A DNA stretch of 64,000 bases, from positions 62,001 to 126,000 of the forward strand of contig CM045762.1 of the NCBI GenBank assembly GCA_025200525.1. The letters are read 5' to 3'. This DNA is from Camellia lanceoleosa (lineage: Eukaryota; Streptophyta; Magnoliopsida; Ericales; Theaceae). Each line of letters starts with the position of its first letter. Positions within the stretch are counted from its first letter, which is position 1. The position numbers were made by a program, and so were the translations under genes. The notes under the pieces are model-generated. The model worked only from the letters and a program-made list of their open reading frames with translations. It had not been told where the DNA came from and searched no databases. This document shows, piece after piece, positions 22,744 through 35,000 of the stretch.

Positions 22744-23688
22744 CGGAATAGGTGACTATTCTGGAGCTGGGCAGGAAGGAGACCATTGTTCCCACATCAG
22801 ACTGAAGACAGGTGAGCTAAGAGGTGATTGTTGTAAGAACGGCACTGGTGAATGTTGTCTGATCCTCTTTCGTCTTGTAACTGGTGATAGTGAGGTAAAC
22901 ACGGGTTGTCCCCAAACAAGATCCCTGACTTTGCAAACTCTTATGATGCTGGTTCAGAGCACTTGGGGGATATCTGAACGCTCTAAAGCTATGGTTTAAA
23001 CTACCTAGCAAAAGAAATAAAGCAAAAGAACAGTAATCAGAAACTGCAGAGCTTCTCAGCTAAGATGTTATCAACACAGACATGATCAAAGCTGTAGGAC
23101 TGTACTCTACACTGAATCCTGCCCCAAATCAAATACCAACTGTACCACTAATATGCACATCCCTGTACAGTTTCACTGTAAAGCACATACCAATTAAAAG
23201 AGAGCCAAAAACACCCTTATGAGGGGGTAGGGTTACCCTATCCTAGTTTTGTCATGAACTAGGGTTTCACTACTTCAATCAAGCAGTTTCACACAATCCT
23301 ACATAAGAGTGAGTATCCTGTCCTAGTTTGGAACAGTCACTATGGCTTTACTATATGTAACTAGGCCAAATGATCAGAGAGGGTTCCTCAGCAAGACTAC
23401 CTAATATACTTCTCACACCTAACACCGAAAAGTGAAAGGAGGATCAAGCGGTACAGCGGTAGTCCAGATCCAATGGTTGTGTTTCTAGCATGGCAGAGCC
23501 TACGACCAGTCAGCCTTTTGGCAAGCTTTTGGGCAAGCCTCCAACAAACCGTCCAGGAATAACAGATAGAGAACACAGTGACTTAAAACACCGATGCAGA
23601 TACAATGCAAAGAACATATATATGTAGGTAAAAAACTCGCATCATGAATTTCAAGTCAACTTCTCTACTTTTCTGAACAGATTCGCCA
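22744..23688 (-). other. 5' leader and primer binding site of Tat-0
   Basis: Non-coding leader that aligns with 44543-45287 and 60109-60590, for example at TTCCAAACTAGGACAG-type boxes. The primer site at 23671-23688 reads TGGCGAATCTG on the minus strand, a decayed form of the Arg-tRNA primer site seen intact at 60091-60108. Confidence 0.65.
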
Positions 23689-23693
23689 GAAAT

Positions 23694-25845
23694 TATAGCT
23701 TGGTTTTCGTGCTCCTCTCTTATACGATTAGCCATATAGTTTGGACTCCTGTGGTTTTGAATCTAATTTCACAAGTGCAATGTGAAATAGATAAACACAA
23801 ATGAGTCCAAATCCAACAAATCTTTTGGAAAATCAATTTTGAATCAAAATGCCAAAAATGGACTGCATTGCCAGATTACAAAGTCGTCACCTAAATATTT
23901 TTACGAAATCTAGGAAACCCGTGACTCATGCCAAAGGCCAGTTATCTGTCATCACCAAGAGTGTCTTAGCTCGGGAACTTAGGTATCAAAGGGAAAGGTC
24001 ATGAATTGAGCACCTCACTCACCCGATCAAAGATCGGCCTCTACTAATCATGATGTGATTCTTATTTACATTATATGCTCTTTCTCCGATTATTATGCTA
24101 ACTTACTATGTGTTGCACACAAGTATAGACTAGTTTGCAAAATTTGGAACACTTTGATTTTGTGTTTGTGTGGAATCTGTTTTGAATATGTACCACTTAA
24201 AAAAAGTGACCTCATATGTACATTTGAGCAAACTATCCCAAGTTAAGCAATTAGCCTTCATCCACAGGCATCCAAACAGGTGTATCACGTAAGCACTTAG
24301 CCTTATGGAAAACATGCTCGTCATGGCAATAATCACACATGCAATATGCTAAAGCATAAAAATGCTTGCCCCAATGTCCGAGGTGAGCCAAAAGAGAGAA
24401 AATAGTTAGAAAAAATACATGATCCTAACTAATGCAACACATGTAACATGTAATTAAATAGGCTCGGCTACTAATATGGCATATGAATCAATTCGATAGC
24501 ATGTGGTTTAAACACATTTCATAGGAGTAATAAATAACAATATGAGTTAGGATGATGAGCTGAACCCTATGCATGCTAGACAAATGGATGCAAATCATGA
24601 AAAATGCTAAAAGAAACATGATGTTCTATTCTATCCATCATAAGCAAGTAAATAAAAGGGAGAAAGAGATGGGGATTGGAAGACATACACATTATTACAC
24701 ATTTTTCCCTCGCGCAGAAGGGTCTAAATAAATGTCCTAGCTAATTACTTTGAATTAACTAACTATTAAAATACCAAAATAAATGAATCAACTATTCTAG
24801 CTAATTATTTACAAGTTAGAACCAATTAATTAATTACAACACATAATTAATTAACTAAGCTATTACAAGTTCGAAGGAATTACAGTTAATTAATTACAAG
24901 ATACTAATTAACGAGCCATGAGGAGGAATTGCTCATGAATGAAATACGGATTTGCCACCCGAAAAATGCCCATGTTTGGCTGCCAGAATGATGTTGTTTT
25001 GCAGTCAGAAACTTGCATAGTTTTTCAGCTCATCCTCTGCTTTGTTCTCCGGGAAAAAGGACACTGCCTGGCTGAAAAAGGTGGCCAGCTAGCCAGAAGA
25101 AGTGGTCAGCTGTACAATAATGTGGCCGGCTGGCCGGCCACTAATGTTTGGTACTGCCCTGCTAGAACAGACATGAAACAGAGCACAAACAGAGTATTCT
25201 CAAGGGATGTTTGTCCATCATGCCTCTCCTTATTATTAAACAGATCAAATGAGGGGTAAGCTTGATTCATAAACCATCAATCAACACAAATTTGTTGCGT
25301 GATGATTTCTGGATCAAGCGACAAAAGCTTAATAAATGAAGCTAAATGACCAACAAAAACCTCTCCATATCATGATATGATCAAGGGAAGTGGTTGACTT
25401 GATATTTTGAACCATTATCATCACAAGAGAGTATGAAATGGCTCAAAACTCAATGGGTTCAATTAATGTCCGATTGAACCCCAAACCATTTTATTATCTT
25501 GTTACCTCTTAGTCTAATTTCATTACCTCTTTAATTACCTTTCTATTCATTAGTCATTTTAGTCCAATAATAAAGATTAAGTCCACTAATGGAGAGGAGC
25601 CGCAAACAAAGGGTTGTTTTGGGCATGAGAGAGAGGTCATGCCTTTGGTAATTAACCTCCGAAAAGATTAAACCATTAAGCACGGATTTCTCTTTCTCAA
25701 ACTTAAACAACACTTATTTGAAACAACTCTCAAAGCAATAAAAAAAAGCCAAAAAAAGAGGGAGAGTGCAGAGGTGATAAGAAGTGAACACAAGTATGGA
25801 AAGCTTGAAACAAATGCTGTCAACTCAAATAGGTTAGTGTCTAAT
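23694..25845 (-). mobile_element. 5' LTR of Tat-0, part 1 (interrupted by Element 1)
   Basis: The start is decayed (TATAGCTTGG where intact family members have TGTAGACG). It then follows the Tat LTR: a GAGTCCAAATCC box, GCCAGATTACAAAGTCG, the TCACCCGATCAAAGATCGGC box and an ordered set of blocks like those in LTR A. Element 1 interrupts it at CTAAT (25841-25845). The sequence resumes at 49206. Divergence is much greater than between LTRs A and C, so Tat-0 is older. Confidence 0.75.
25841..25845. repeat. Target-site duplication CTAAT, left copy (Element 1)
   Basis: CTAAT directly precedes TGTAGACG at 25846 and recurs at 49201-49205 directly after TCTACA. The matching 5-bp copies show that Element 1 is one insertion from 25846 to 49200. 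Confidence 0.92.
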
Positions 25846-28800
25846 TGTAGACGTCCCCGAACGTCTCGGGAGGGGGTCCCGTTTTGTTCATTTGGGGCTT
25901 ACTACAATTCGGACTCAAATGTCACGGTTCTGAATCTAATCTCGCAAAGTGCAATGCAAGACCGATAAATCACCAAAGAGTCCAAATCCGGCAAATCATT
26001 TTGGAAAACAGATTTTTAGAAAGAAGTGCTAAACATGGACTGCTTTGCCAGATACAGAGTCGCCACCTAAATTTTTTATTTTTGGGGAAATTTAGGAAAC
26101 CCTGACTCGTTGCCTAAGGCCACATGTCCGTCATCACTAAAGTTGCCTCGGCTTGGGAACTTAGGTACGATTGGGGAAGGTCAGCTATGAGCACCCCCGC
26201 TCACCCGATCAAAGATCGGCCACTACTAAGCATGATATCTAGTTTTGAAAACACATCTGCTCTTATTCCGGTTAATTAGCCTAGAATTACTATGTGATGC
26301 GCACAACACATAAGTATAGACCAGATCGCCTAATTTGGAACAAAGCATCGCATATCCGCTTGTTTGGAAATGGTTTTGAAGTTTGCTACTTGCAAGTAGG
26401 CTAAAACACGAATTTCAATGAATTGTTCCAATTCAAGTAATCCAACCTTCACCCACAGGCATTCAGGCAGTTATATCACATAAGCAATTAGCCTCATGGC
26501 AAGCATGCTGTCATGGAAGAACTCACACACATGCAAGATGCTAAAACATAAACACTCACAGTGTACTCTGAGCCAAAACAAAGAGCATGTTAGTAATCAA
26601 TGTATGATCCAAGTCCATGTTACGATGGCTAATGCGCCGCATGCAAAATACAACTAGAATAGGCTCGGCTAATCTAAAGATGGCATGTGAAATGCAATAA
26701 CTCGATACACGTATTCAAGTTGGAATTGAAATACTATGCGGTTAGCATGATGCGCCGGGCCCAGTGCATGCAATACAAATGAATGGACGCACGCATGCAT
26801 AGCATAAGGATGCTAACTGAAACGTGCCCTAGAACTAACCATTTTAATCAGTTAAGTAAAAGGGAGAAAGAAATGGGGGTTGGACGACATGCATCACACA
26901 TACGCACGCTTATTACAAAATTCGCCCTCTCGACGAAGGGTCCAAAAGAATAATACAGGCCGAATAAATAATCAACTATCCTAGCTAATTAGATATTACA
27001 AAACCACTTAACTAATTAACAAATTAATTAAGCTATGAAAGCAGTAAAAATAACCTCGGGAAGAGGGATGAATGTGTGCATGCCCGGCTCCACTCAGAAA
27101 TCCATCACCATACTCATGCTACCTCTGTTTGCATTGTTCTGCTCCTCTGAAGACTGCACAGGTCCCAAGGATGCTTCTGGACTACCTTCTGAGCACTGTG
27201 GAAGATCACCGACCAAAAGAGAAGGTCACCGGCCATGGGAAACTGGTCATCGACCATGAGTGGGGCTCTCGGCCACCAATTCATGGCTGGCCGACACTGA
27301 ATGTGGTCGGTCAACCATATCTTCCTGCAGAACCCTGTTTTGCTACAGCAGAGGACAGACAAGGCATGACAATGTATTTCCAAAGCAATGTTTGCAGCAC
27401 CACTCTCCTTATCATGTTTGAGACTCAAATGAGTATGGTTCTCGACCCTCGGGCCATCAATCACGCATTTCAATGCATGATGGCCCAAGATGCCAAGTGT
27501 GCAACTTCAATGTCAAATGAAATGCACACAAAACATACAAAGGGGCCCCCCAATCTCTATCATGTTTGATCAAGAGGGATGGGATGCATGCACAATGTTA
27601 TGCAACCTAAGCATGCAAACATGCAAGCAACAATGCTATACAAGGCAATTAGCATATAACAATATGCAAGGATAAGCATGCAAACAAGCATGTGACTTCA
27701 TTCAATCATGCAACAACATGTGAAGCAAACATGTAACAACATGTCAAGCAACCTAAAACCAAAAGAATGCATGCCAAATGCACTATCACTTAAGCATGTA
27801 ACAACATGTTTATGTGAAGCAATCATGCAACAACATGTGACAACAATGCACGGCAAGCATGCGACAACATGCGGGAATGGTCTTAAACCAAAATGGGCAG
27901 CTCTCAAATAAGCCCAAATCAGTGGCCAAAAATGCCATGGAATAAAAGACAAAACAACATACAAACATGCATGTATAATGGTCCAACACTTAAGCATCAA
28001 AGAGGCAACTTTTAAGTACACTTAAAAGGGACAAACACGGACATAATACCAACATGTTAAGCTCTGAAAAACATGTAAAGAATGATGCCAAATCAACCAA
28101 ATAATGCAAGCGTGGCATGCAAGAAAGCCCAAAACTTGAAACTAGCCAAGGGACTCAAACCAAGGCTACACGAAACATGAAGCATATGGAAAGTATGACC
28201 CAAAACAGTCCTAGATCATGTCAAAATGAGCCTAAAATGTGCAATGACCAAAGCCAAAATAAGCCAAATCAAAGGGACAAAACATGAGGCATACAAGGCC
28301 ATCAAAGGGGTGTTACACTACACCTAATGCAACCAAACATGGCATGATTTAGGCAACCAAAATTAGAGGTATGACATGCCAAAATGAGCCCAAAAACCCA
28401 CTTAGATGGCATCCCAATGACCTAAGCATGATGGCATACACAATGACACATTCATGAGGCATAAAACACAAACTATCCAAGGCATGGAATAGGTGATAAA
28501 TGCAAGTATTCAAGCATACTATATGGGCTGAAATAACATTCTAAGTGACGCCAAATCACTAAAATGATCCAAATTAAGCATGCTAGAGGATTCAATATTC
28601 AAAGCCTACAAGCTAGATTGCATGGTGGCTATACAAAGCAAGTCACATGTGGCCCAAGCAACCAAAATCAGACCTCAAGCATACCAAAACATGGATAAAA
28701 GCTTCTTGAAGTCGAGCCAAAATCATACTAGAAAGACATGTTATAACATGATGCATGTTAAGGCAAAAAACATGGGATTACAAGACAAGTGTATGAAGCA

Positions 28801-28875
28801 TACATGGCATGTCTAAACCAACTTAAATCAGCTCTATATCATGGCAAAACAACCACAAATATCAGCTAAGACATG

Positions 28876-29126
28876 GGCCCCGTTTGGTAGAGCTGTGGGA
28901 AAGTGATTATAACTTATAGCCTAACAGCTTATAGTTTATAGCTATGAACATAAGCTGATTTTTCACTTATAAATTAAGCTTCTCCTCCCCCACTTAAAGA
29001 ATAAGTTGATTTTTGATTTACAAAAAGCTATAAGCTGTATTGTTAAGCTGAACCAAACACATCAAAATAGCTTAAATTAAGCTAAAAGTTGAAATAAGCT
29101 GAAAATAAGCCCTACCAAATAGGGCC
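28876..29126. mobile_element. MITE inside LTR A (251 bp)
   Basis: The terminal inverted repeats are GGCCCCGTTTGGTAG and its counterpart CTACCAAATAGGGCC. A 3-bp direct repeat ATG flanks it (28873-28875, 29127-29129). The body is AT-rich with repeated TAAGCT/AGCTTA. LTRs B and D lack it. The ends fit PIF/Harbinger- or hAT-type MITEs; the ATG flank is not the usual TWA, so the superfamily is open. Confidence 0.8.
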
Positions 29127-29192
29127 ATGGTCAATATGAGCTTAACAAAGGTGCTCACATATGAGGCAAATATGGCAAGTATTGAAGACAAC

Positions 29193-29272
29193 AAGGAGAG
29201 GGGATGGCCCTCTCCTTCTTAAGACCTTAAAACACCATCCCCACCACTAAAATCCCTCTGGATTTCAGTGGT
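29193..29272 (-). other. Two adjacent hairpins in LTR A
   Basis: The first stem pairs AAGGAGAGGG with CCCTCTCCTT around GATGG (29193-29217). The second pairs 29243-29255 with 29260-29272 (GGATTTCAGTGGT) with one mismatch. Both recur in LTR B (34798-34822, 34848-34877), LTR C (48139-48163 and just after) and LTR D (57323-57404). Confidence 0.75.
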
Positions 29273-29765
29273 GAGAAGGCCAAGACAAGGTGGTCCCAGA
29301 GCTCACAAAAAAGGGCACAAAAATGAGGCTAAACAAGGCCTAAGAAGGGGTAAACAACCCCAAACACCAAAGTGATCTTAAACAACTATTTTAAGCACTT
29401 AAAAATAGAACTTTTATCAGTTATAAGTTAAGCTTAAAAACAGATGCAAGATAGGCAAAAAGCTTATGAAAAATGGGAAATAAAGATGGTAGTTTCTTAC
29501 CCTTGAAGAACCTCTTCAAGAACACCACTCCAGCACCTTCCTTGGATCAAAACCAGCCCAAGAACTCTGAAGACAACTGCTTAGCACCTCAGCAACTAAG
29601 GGATAGTGTAACACTAGGTGCTATAGTGCAAAAGTGTGAACAAAAACACCCTTTAGAACACTATTACACACACAAATCAAAAGAGAGGGAGATATAGAGA
29701 TAGATATATGTATGACTCCTAACCCTAAATTCTAGAACCTCTGGAAAGGGAGGGGAGGTCCTCTT

Positions 29766-29840
29766 CTTATAGGAACTCAATTCCTAAGCTTCTAAGGGAA
29801 GCTAAGTCAAGGTGCAAATCCCTCCATACACGTGTATGGA
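29766..29840 (-). promoter_or_regulatory. U3 promoter region of LTR A
   Basis: A minus-strand CTATAAG lies at 29766-29772, with the CACGTG-centred palindrome at 29823-29840 upstream of it in sense. The equivalent sites in LTRs B, C and D lie at the same relative positions. The TATA-flanking arms are less symmetric here than in LTRs B and D. Confidence 0.6.
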
Positions 29841-30237
29841 AGGAGGGAAGGCGGATGCCAGCTGTGCCAGCTGGCACAAAATATCTGCCAAAAGTAGATA
29901 GAAAGGGGTTGACCAGCAGAAATGGCTGATTGAAAAACAAAAGGGGCCGGTCAACAAAATACAATGCCGACCGGTAGCAAGAAAACAGGGCCGGTAGCCT
30001 CAAGCCAAGGCCGGTGAGGTGTGAGGATTGCCAACAAGCCATTCCCTACCCTCAGAAGCAAAAAACACAGGTGTTTGGTCCATGACCAAGCACAGAACAA
30101 ACAAGTCAAGAGGTCTCGAGGCAAGGCGCGCGACCGAAACCTCTGAGAACTCAGGACGAACACGAATATGGATAATCATCGAGTGTTCAAAGGATGACGT
30201 CCAAGTCTTGAGGACGGTCAAAAATGGGGTGTCTACA

Positions 30238-30252
30238 GTTGCCCCTCTTTGA
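30238..30252 (-). other. Polypurine tract of Element 1
   Basis: The minus strand reads TCAAAGAGGGGCAAC and directly precedes the TGTAGACACC start of the 3' LTR. Confidence 0.82.
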
Positions 30253-31189
30253 TAGAACTCGAAAGTCATAACAATGACGGGAGTGAATGTCAAAGCCCAG
30301 AGACGACCCATTTTTGACAATGCCGAAGACTTAGACAAAGCATACAAGCTACAGCCAAAGATATGCGCCCGAAGGCAGGGGCAAAATGCAAGAACAATGC
30401 ACAAAGCCGAGCATAACTTATGATCATGTAAAGGATGCTGTAATGAAGCAAATCATGCAACAGTTTTAAGCAAGCAAATTCAGACCAAGCTACATTACAA
30501 TGCAGGGAGGATGTAAGAGAATTATTCAATTCTCGCTACGTCTCACACGGAGAATACAATACCTATCCCAATTCGTCGTGCGACTTCAAATGAACTGCAG
30601 ACATACAATATCGTGCCTGTAAAAGAAAGAAACTTAACAGGTACAATATCGTTAGAAATATGCATAACAATGCAATTTAAAACTGCATGACAACGCAAGT
30701 GGAGGGATGCAAAACAATGCAACCTAAGGACGACACATAACAATGCGGGTATAAGATGCAAAATGATATGCAATATTACAAAACAATGTAATAAACAATG
30801 CAACTGATATGCAGTGTATTTGACATGATCAAACCAAAAGCAGTACAAAAACCTCACAAATATCATAAAGGGATGGAGATGCAAAATCCGTCTACCATAG
30901 AAAAGGTGCCGACACCCTCAAACCACAATCCCATCAGTGGAATAGGCGCATACACATGCAGAACTATGTGTGCGTAGATGGAACACAAAATACAAGTAAT
31001 TGGGTGGCATGATATAAGTAAGGAATGACCCCCTGAGGAAAGATTGTGATCCTAAATGCTGGATGCAACACACTGCACTACAATGCAATGAATGTAATGG
31101 ATAAGGCGCGGCGCTAAACCATATCTTTCCTAGGAAAGGCATGGACATAAACAAACCACGTCTAACACGGAAATGGTGTCGTCACCCAT
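30253..31189 (-). other. 3' non-coding region of Element 1 between minisatellite and polypurine tract
   Basis: AT-moderate DNA scattered with CAATGC and TGCAT words that look like decayed units of the neighbouring minisatellite. Minus-strand frames up to 113 codons exist but show no domain. I see no gene here. Confidence 0.6.
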
Positions 31190-32065
31190 AGATGGATAAT
31201 GCAGTAAATGCATGCACCAAGATGCATGACAATGTAGGTGGAGGCGAAACATGCGTATCAACGCAAGTGAAGAGTGCACGACAATGCAGGTGGAGGCGAA
31301 ACATGCATGTCGATGCAAGTGAAGAATGCATGACAATGCGGGTGGAAGCGAAACATGCGTATCGGCGCAAGTGAAGAGTGCATGACAATGCGGGTGGAAG
31401 CGAGACATGCGTGTCGACGCAAGTGAAGAGTGCATGACAATGCAGGTGGAAGCGAAACATGCATGTCGACGCAAGTGAAGAGTGCATGACAATGCGGGTG
31501 GAAGCGAAACATGCGTGTCAACGCAAGTGAAGAGTGCACGACAATGTAGGTGGAAACAAAACATGCGTGTTGACGCAAGTGAAGAGTGCATGACAATGCA
31601 GGTGGAAGCGAAGCATGCGTATCGACACAAGTGAAGAGTGCATGACAATGCGGGTGGAAGTGAGACATGCGTGTCAACGCCAGTGAAGAGTGCATGACAA
31701 TGCAGGTGGAAGGGAAACATGTGTGTCGACACAAGTGAAGAGTGCATGACAATGCGGGTGGAAGCGAAACATCCGTGTCGACACAAGTGAAGAGTGCACG
31801 ACAATGCAGGTGGAAGCGAAACATGCGTGTCGACGCAAGTGAAGAGTGCATGACAATGCAGGTGGAAGCGAAACATGCATGTCGACGCAAGTGAAGAGTG
31901 CATGATGTTGAAATGCATGATAATGTATGATTATTGAAATGCATGATAATGCAAAATGAAAGATGCATGACAATGCGGGATAGACATGACAATGCATGTG
32001 AAGTACGCATGACAATGCGAGATAAGGAAATGCATGACAATGCAAATGAAATGCGCATGACAATG
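31190..32065. repeat. 52-bp minisatellite, about 13-14 units, with shorter derived units on the right
   Basis: The core unit runs from GCATGACAATGC through GGTGGAAGCGAAACATGC to GACGCAAGTGAAGAGT and repeats every 52 bp from about 31190 to 31905. Units differ by a few substitutions. From 31906 to 32065 shorter units built on GCATGACAATGC continue. Because 52 is not a multiple of three and the units contain no minus-strand stop, all three minus frames stay open for up to 266 codons. These are not genes. Tandem repeats at this 3' position are known in Tat-lineage elements. Confidence 0.92.
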
Positions 32066-35000
32066 TGTAGACGCGCCCGTGGGCCTCACTCTACAGTTCG
32101 GACTCTCTTTTGTGTTGCGGTTCTTAATCTTGAACCAAAGAGTCCAAATCCGGCAAATCGTTTTGAGAAAACAGATTTTTGAAAGAAGTGCCAAACAAGG
32201 ACTGCTTTGCCAGATATAGAGTCGCCACCTAAATATTTTATTTTGGGGGAATTTAGGAAACCCTGACTCGGTGCCAAAGGCCATGTGTCCGTCATCACCA
32301 AAGTTGCCTCGGCTCGGGAACTTGGGTACGATTGGGGAAGGTCAGCTATGAGCACCCCCTCTCGCCCGATCCGAAGATTGGCCTCTACTAACCATGATAT
32401 CCTATTTTGAAAATTTTATGTGTTCTTATTCCGGTTATTAGCCTAGCATTACTATGTTATGCGCACAGCAAACAAGTATAGACCAAATCGCCTAAATTGG
32501 AACAAAACATTGCATGTTTATTTTGAAATCGGTTTGCTACTCGCAAGTAGGCTAAAATGTTGGTTTTGCCACCCTCAAGCGGGCTTTTAGAAAAGATGGT
32601 TTTGCCACTATCTAGTGGGCTTAAAACTCACAGTTTTAATGCATTACTCCAATTTAGGTAATTTGACCTCCATCCACAGGCATTCAAGCAGTTATATCAC
32701 ATAAGCACATAGCCTCATGGTAATCATGCAATTATGGCAACACTCACACGCGTGCGATATGCTAAAGCATAAAAGCTTACCTAGTACTCCAAGCCAAAAC
32801 AGAAACCAGTTAGTAATCATATGCATGATCCTAGTTCATGTTAAGATGGCTAATGCAACACATGTAAAGATGCAATCTTGACAGGCTCGACTATCCTAAG
32901 CATTGCATGTGAAATGCACTCATTTGATGCACGTATTTAAGTTAGATTTGAAATACTAATTCAGTTAGCATGATGTGCCGAGCCCGGTGCATGCAATACT
33001 GATGAATGATGCACGCATGCTATCATACTGTATGCTAAGTTAAACATGCCCTAATCTACCATCATAAGCAGGTAAATAAAAGGGAAGAAAGACGTGGGGT
33101 TGGAAGACATGCACACACACACCCACACTTATTACAGATTTGCCCTCGCTCGGAGGGACCAAAAGAATAATACCAATTAGCTAACTTGCAAACTAATTAA
33201 TTATTACAAATCACCTAATTAATTAACAAATTAACTAAGCTAAGAAAAACAATAAAAGGGGCCTCGAGAAGAGGGTCCAATGCACGCGTGCTCGGGCCTT
33301 GCCCGGAAGTCCACTGCCATGCGCAATCTGCCTCTGTTTTCCCTGCTCTGCCCTTCTAAAGACTGCCACAGTCTCAGAATTGCTTCCCTGGACACTGGGA
33401 GACACCACCGGCTGAAAGGAATGGCCACCGGCAGTAGGATGCGGTCACCGGCAGAGAATGCATCCATCGGCCACCAACTGATTGCCGGTCGGCACTGAAT
33501 ACTGCCAGTCGGCAAGTAATGCCTGCAGAACCTGTTTGACAGCAGCAGAGGACAGGACTGTGCATGGAAATGTAATTCAAGCCATCTATGCACCAACCAA
33601 GCCCCTTATCATGTTTGAAGTTCAAAGGGACATGGTCCTTGGTTCTCGGACCATCAATCAAGCATTTCCATGCATGATGGCCCAAAAACCAAGTGTGCAC
33701 TTTCATGTCAAATGAAATGCAAACCAAACAAATTAAAGGCCCAATCCCTATCACTAGATCAAGGGACAAGGCATGCATGCTTATGTGATGCAATCCTAAG
33801 CATGTTAGCTAGTATGCAACATGGCATAAGGGTAAGCATACAATGCATTCATGCAAGCAAGCATGTAAGGTAAGCATGCAAACAAGAAAATGATGGACTT
33901 AAACATGATTTAGGCAGCCTCATCTAGGCCTAAAACAGTGGCCAAAGCTTAAGAAAATGGGACCGAACACACATACACACATGCACATGTTAGAGCCTAA
34001 ACACTTGAGCATCAAAGGACCTCTTTCAAGCACACTTAAAAGGGAATAATCATGGACATATGACATGCATTAAGCTCTGAAAATTATGCAAGAACATGGT
34101 GCCAAACCAAGCAAACAAGATAGGCTAAACATGCAACAAATGGCCCAAGCATTCAAGGCAAGCCAATGAGGCATTGAACTATACTTGATATAACCACACA
34201 TGGCAAGACGTAGATGATCACAAACAGAGTTCTAGCATGTTAAAACAAGGCCTAAAGATCATTTAGATGGCATCTAATGACCTAAATATGGAAGCATGCA
34301 CAAATGCACTTTCAAGGAGCATACAACACAAGTTCATAAAGCATCAAAGAGGCATCTAAGGCAAGCATACAAGCATGCTAAAGGGACTGAAATGATGCTA
34401 TAAATGGTGCCAAACCATTAAAATAAAGCAAGTAATGCATGCAACATACTCACATACTTAAGGCCAACAAGCCTAAAATGCAAAGGGGGCATACAATGCA
34501 AGTCATGGTCGACCCAAAACACTATGGACAGACCTTAATCATGGAAAAATAAGCACAAAACCTTCACAAGGCTAAGCCTAAAACATGCTAGAATAGGGAC
34601 TTACAACCTAAAGCACATTAAGGCGACAAAGTGGCATTACAAGGCATATATGCAAAGCATGCATGGGGTACCAAAACCAACTTAAAACAATGTTATATTA
34701 TGGCAATATAAGCATGAAAAACAGCCTAAGCATGATCAACAAGAACCTAAGCTAGGTGCTCCCTCAAGAGGCTAAAAATGCCCTTTTCAAGGACAACAAG
34801 GAGAGGGGGTGGCCCTCTCCTTCTTGGGACTTCATGGCACCATCCTTACCACTGAAATCCCTCAAGATTTCAGTGGTGAGGAGGCCCAAACACCAAAGTC
34901 CCGGAGCTCACTCAAAATAGCACAAAAAAGAGCCTTACAAGGCCTAAGAGGGGTCAAACTCCTCCAAATCACAAAACACTCTTAATAAACTATCAAGAGA

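Larger units (their letters stand above)
12048..23693 (-). mobile_element. Tat-0: old Tat-type Ty3/gypsy element, internal region
   Basis: On the minus strand the order is primer site (23671-23688), leader, gag (22743-21099), protease region, linker, RT, RNase H, integrase, then a conserved 3' non-coding module (12654-12871). All genes carry many stops and shifts. Tekay-1 sits between RNase H and integrase. The LARD-like element cuts the 3' part at 12047, so the polypurine tract and 3' LTR lie outside the window. Domain order, the CAFHQQYGH knuckle type and the Arg-tRNA primer site point to the Tat/Ogre lineage. Between 12048 and 12650 I see only non-coding DNA, which aligns loosely with 41340-41950 of Element 1. 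Confidence 0.8.
25846..30237 (-). mobile_element. LTR A: 3' LTR of Element 1 (4392 bp)
   Basis: On the plus strand it starts TGTAGACGTCC and ends GGGGTGTCTACA. A polypurine tract follows at 30238. It contains a MITE (28876-29126), two hairpins (29193-29217 and 29243-29272), a TATA site on the minus strand (29766-29772) and a G-box palindrome (29823-29840). GCCGGT/ACCGGC boxes cluster at 27190-27310 and 29930-30015. The stretch 26583-27070 is absent from LTR C. The open frames here lie in TGCATG-rich DNA and are not genes. Confidence 0.92.

Noticed and set aside
27035..27569. Overlapping frames in LTR A
   Set aside because: Also present, broken differently, in LTR C; they lie in a non-coding LTR and match no domain.
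31190..31905. CRISPR-like regular repeat
   Set aside because: Direct tandem repeat with no unique spacers, in a plant retroelement.
31130..32063. Minus-strand frames of 262, 266 and 129 codons with a repeating His/Cys/Ser pattern
   Set aside because: They are translations of the 52-bp tandem repeat in three frames; no start context, domain or conservation.
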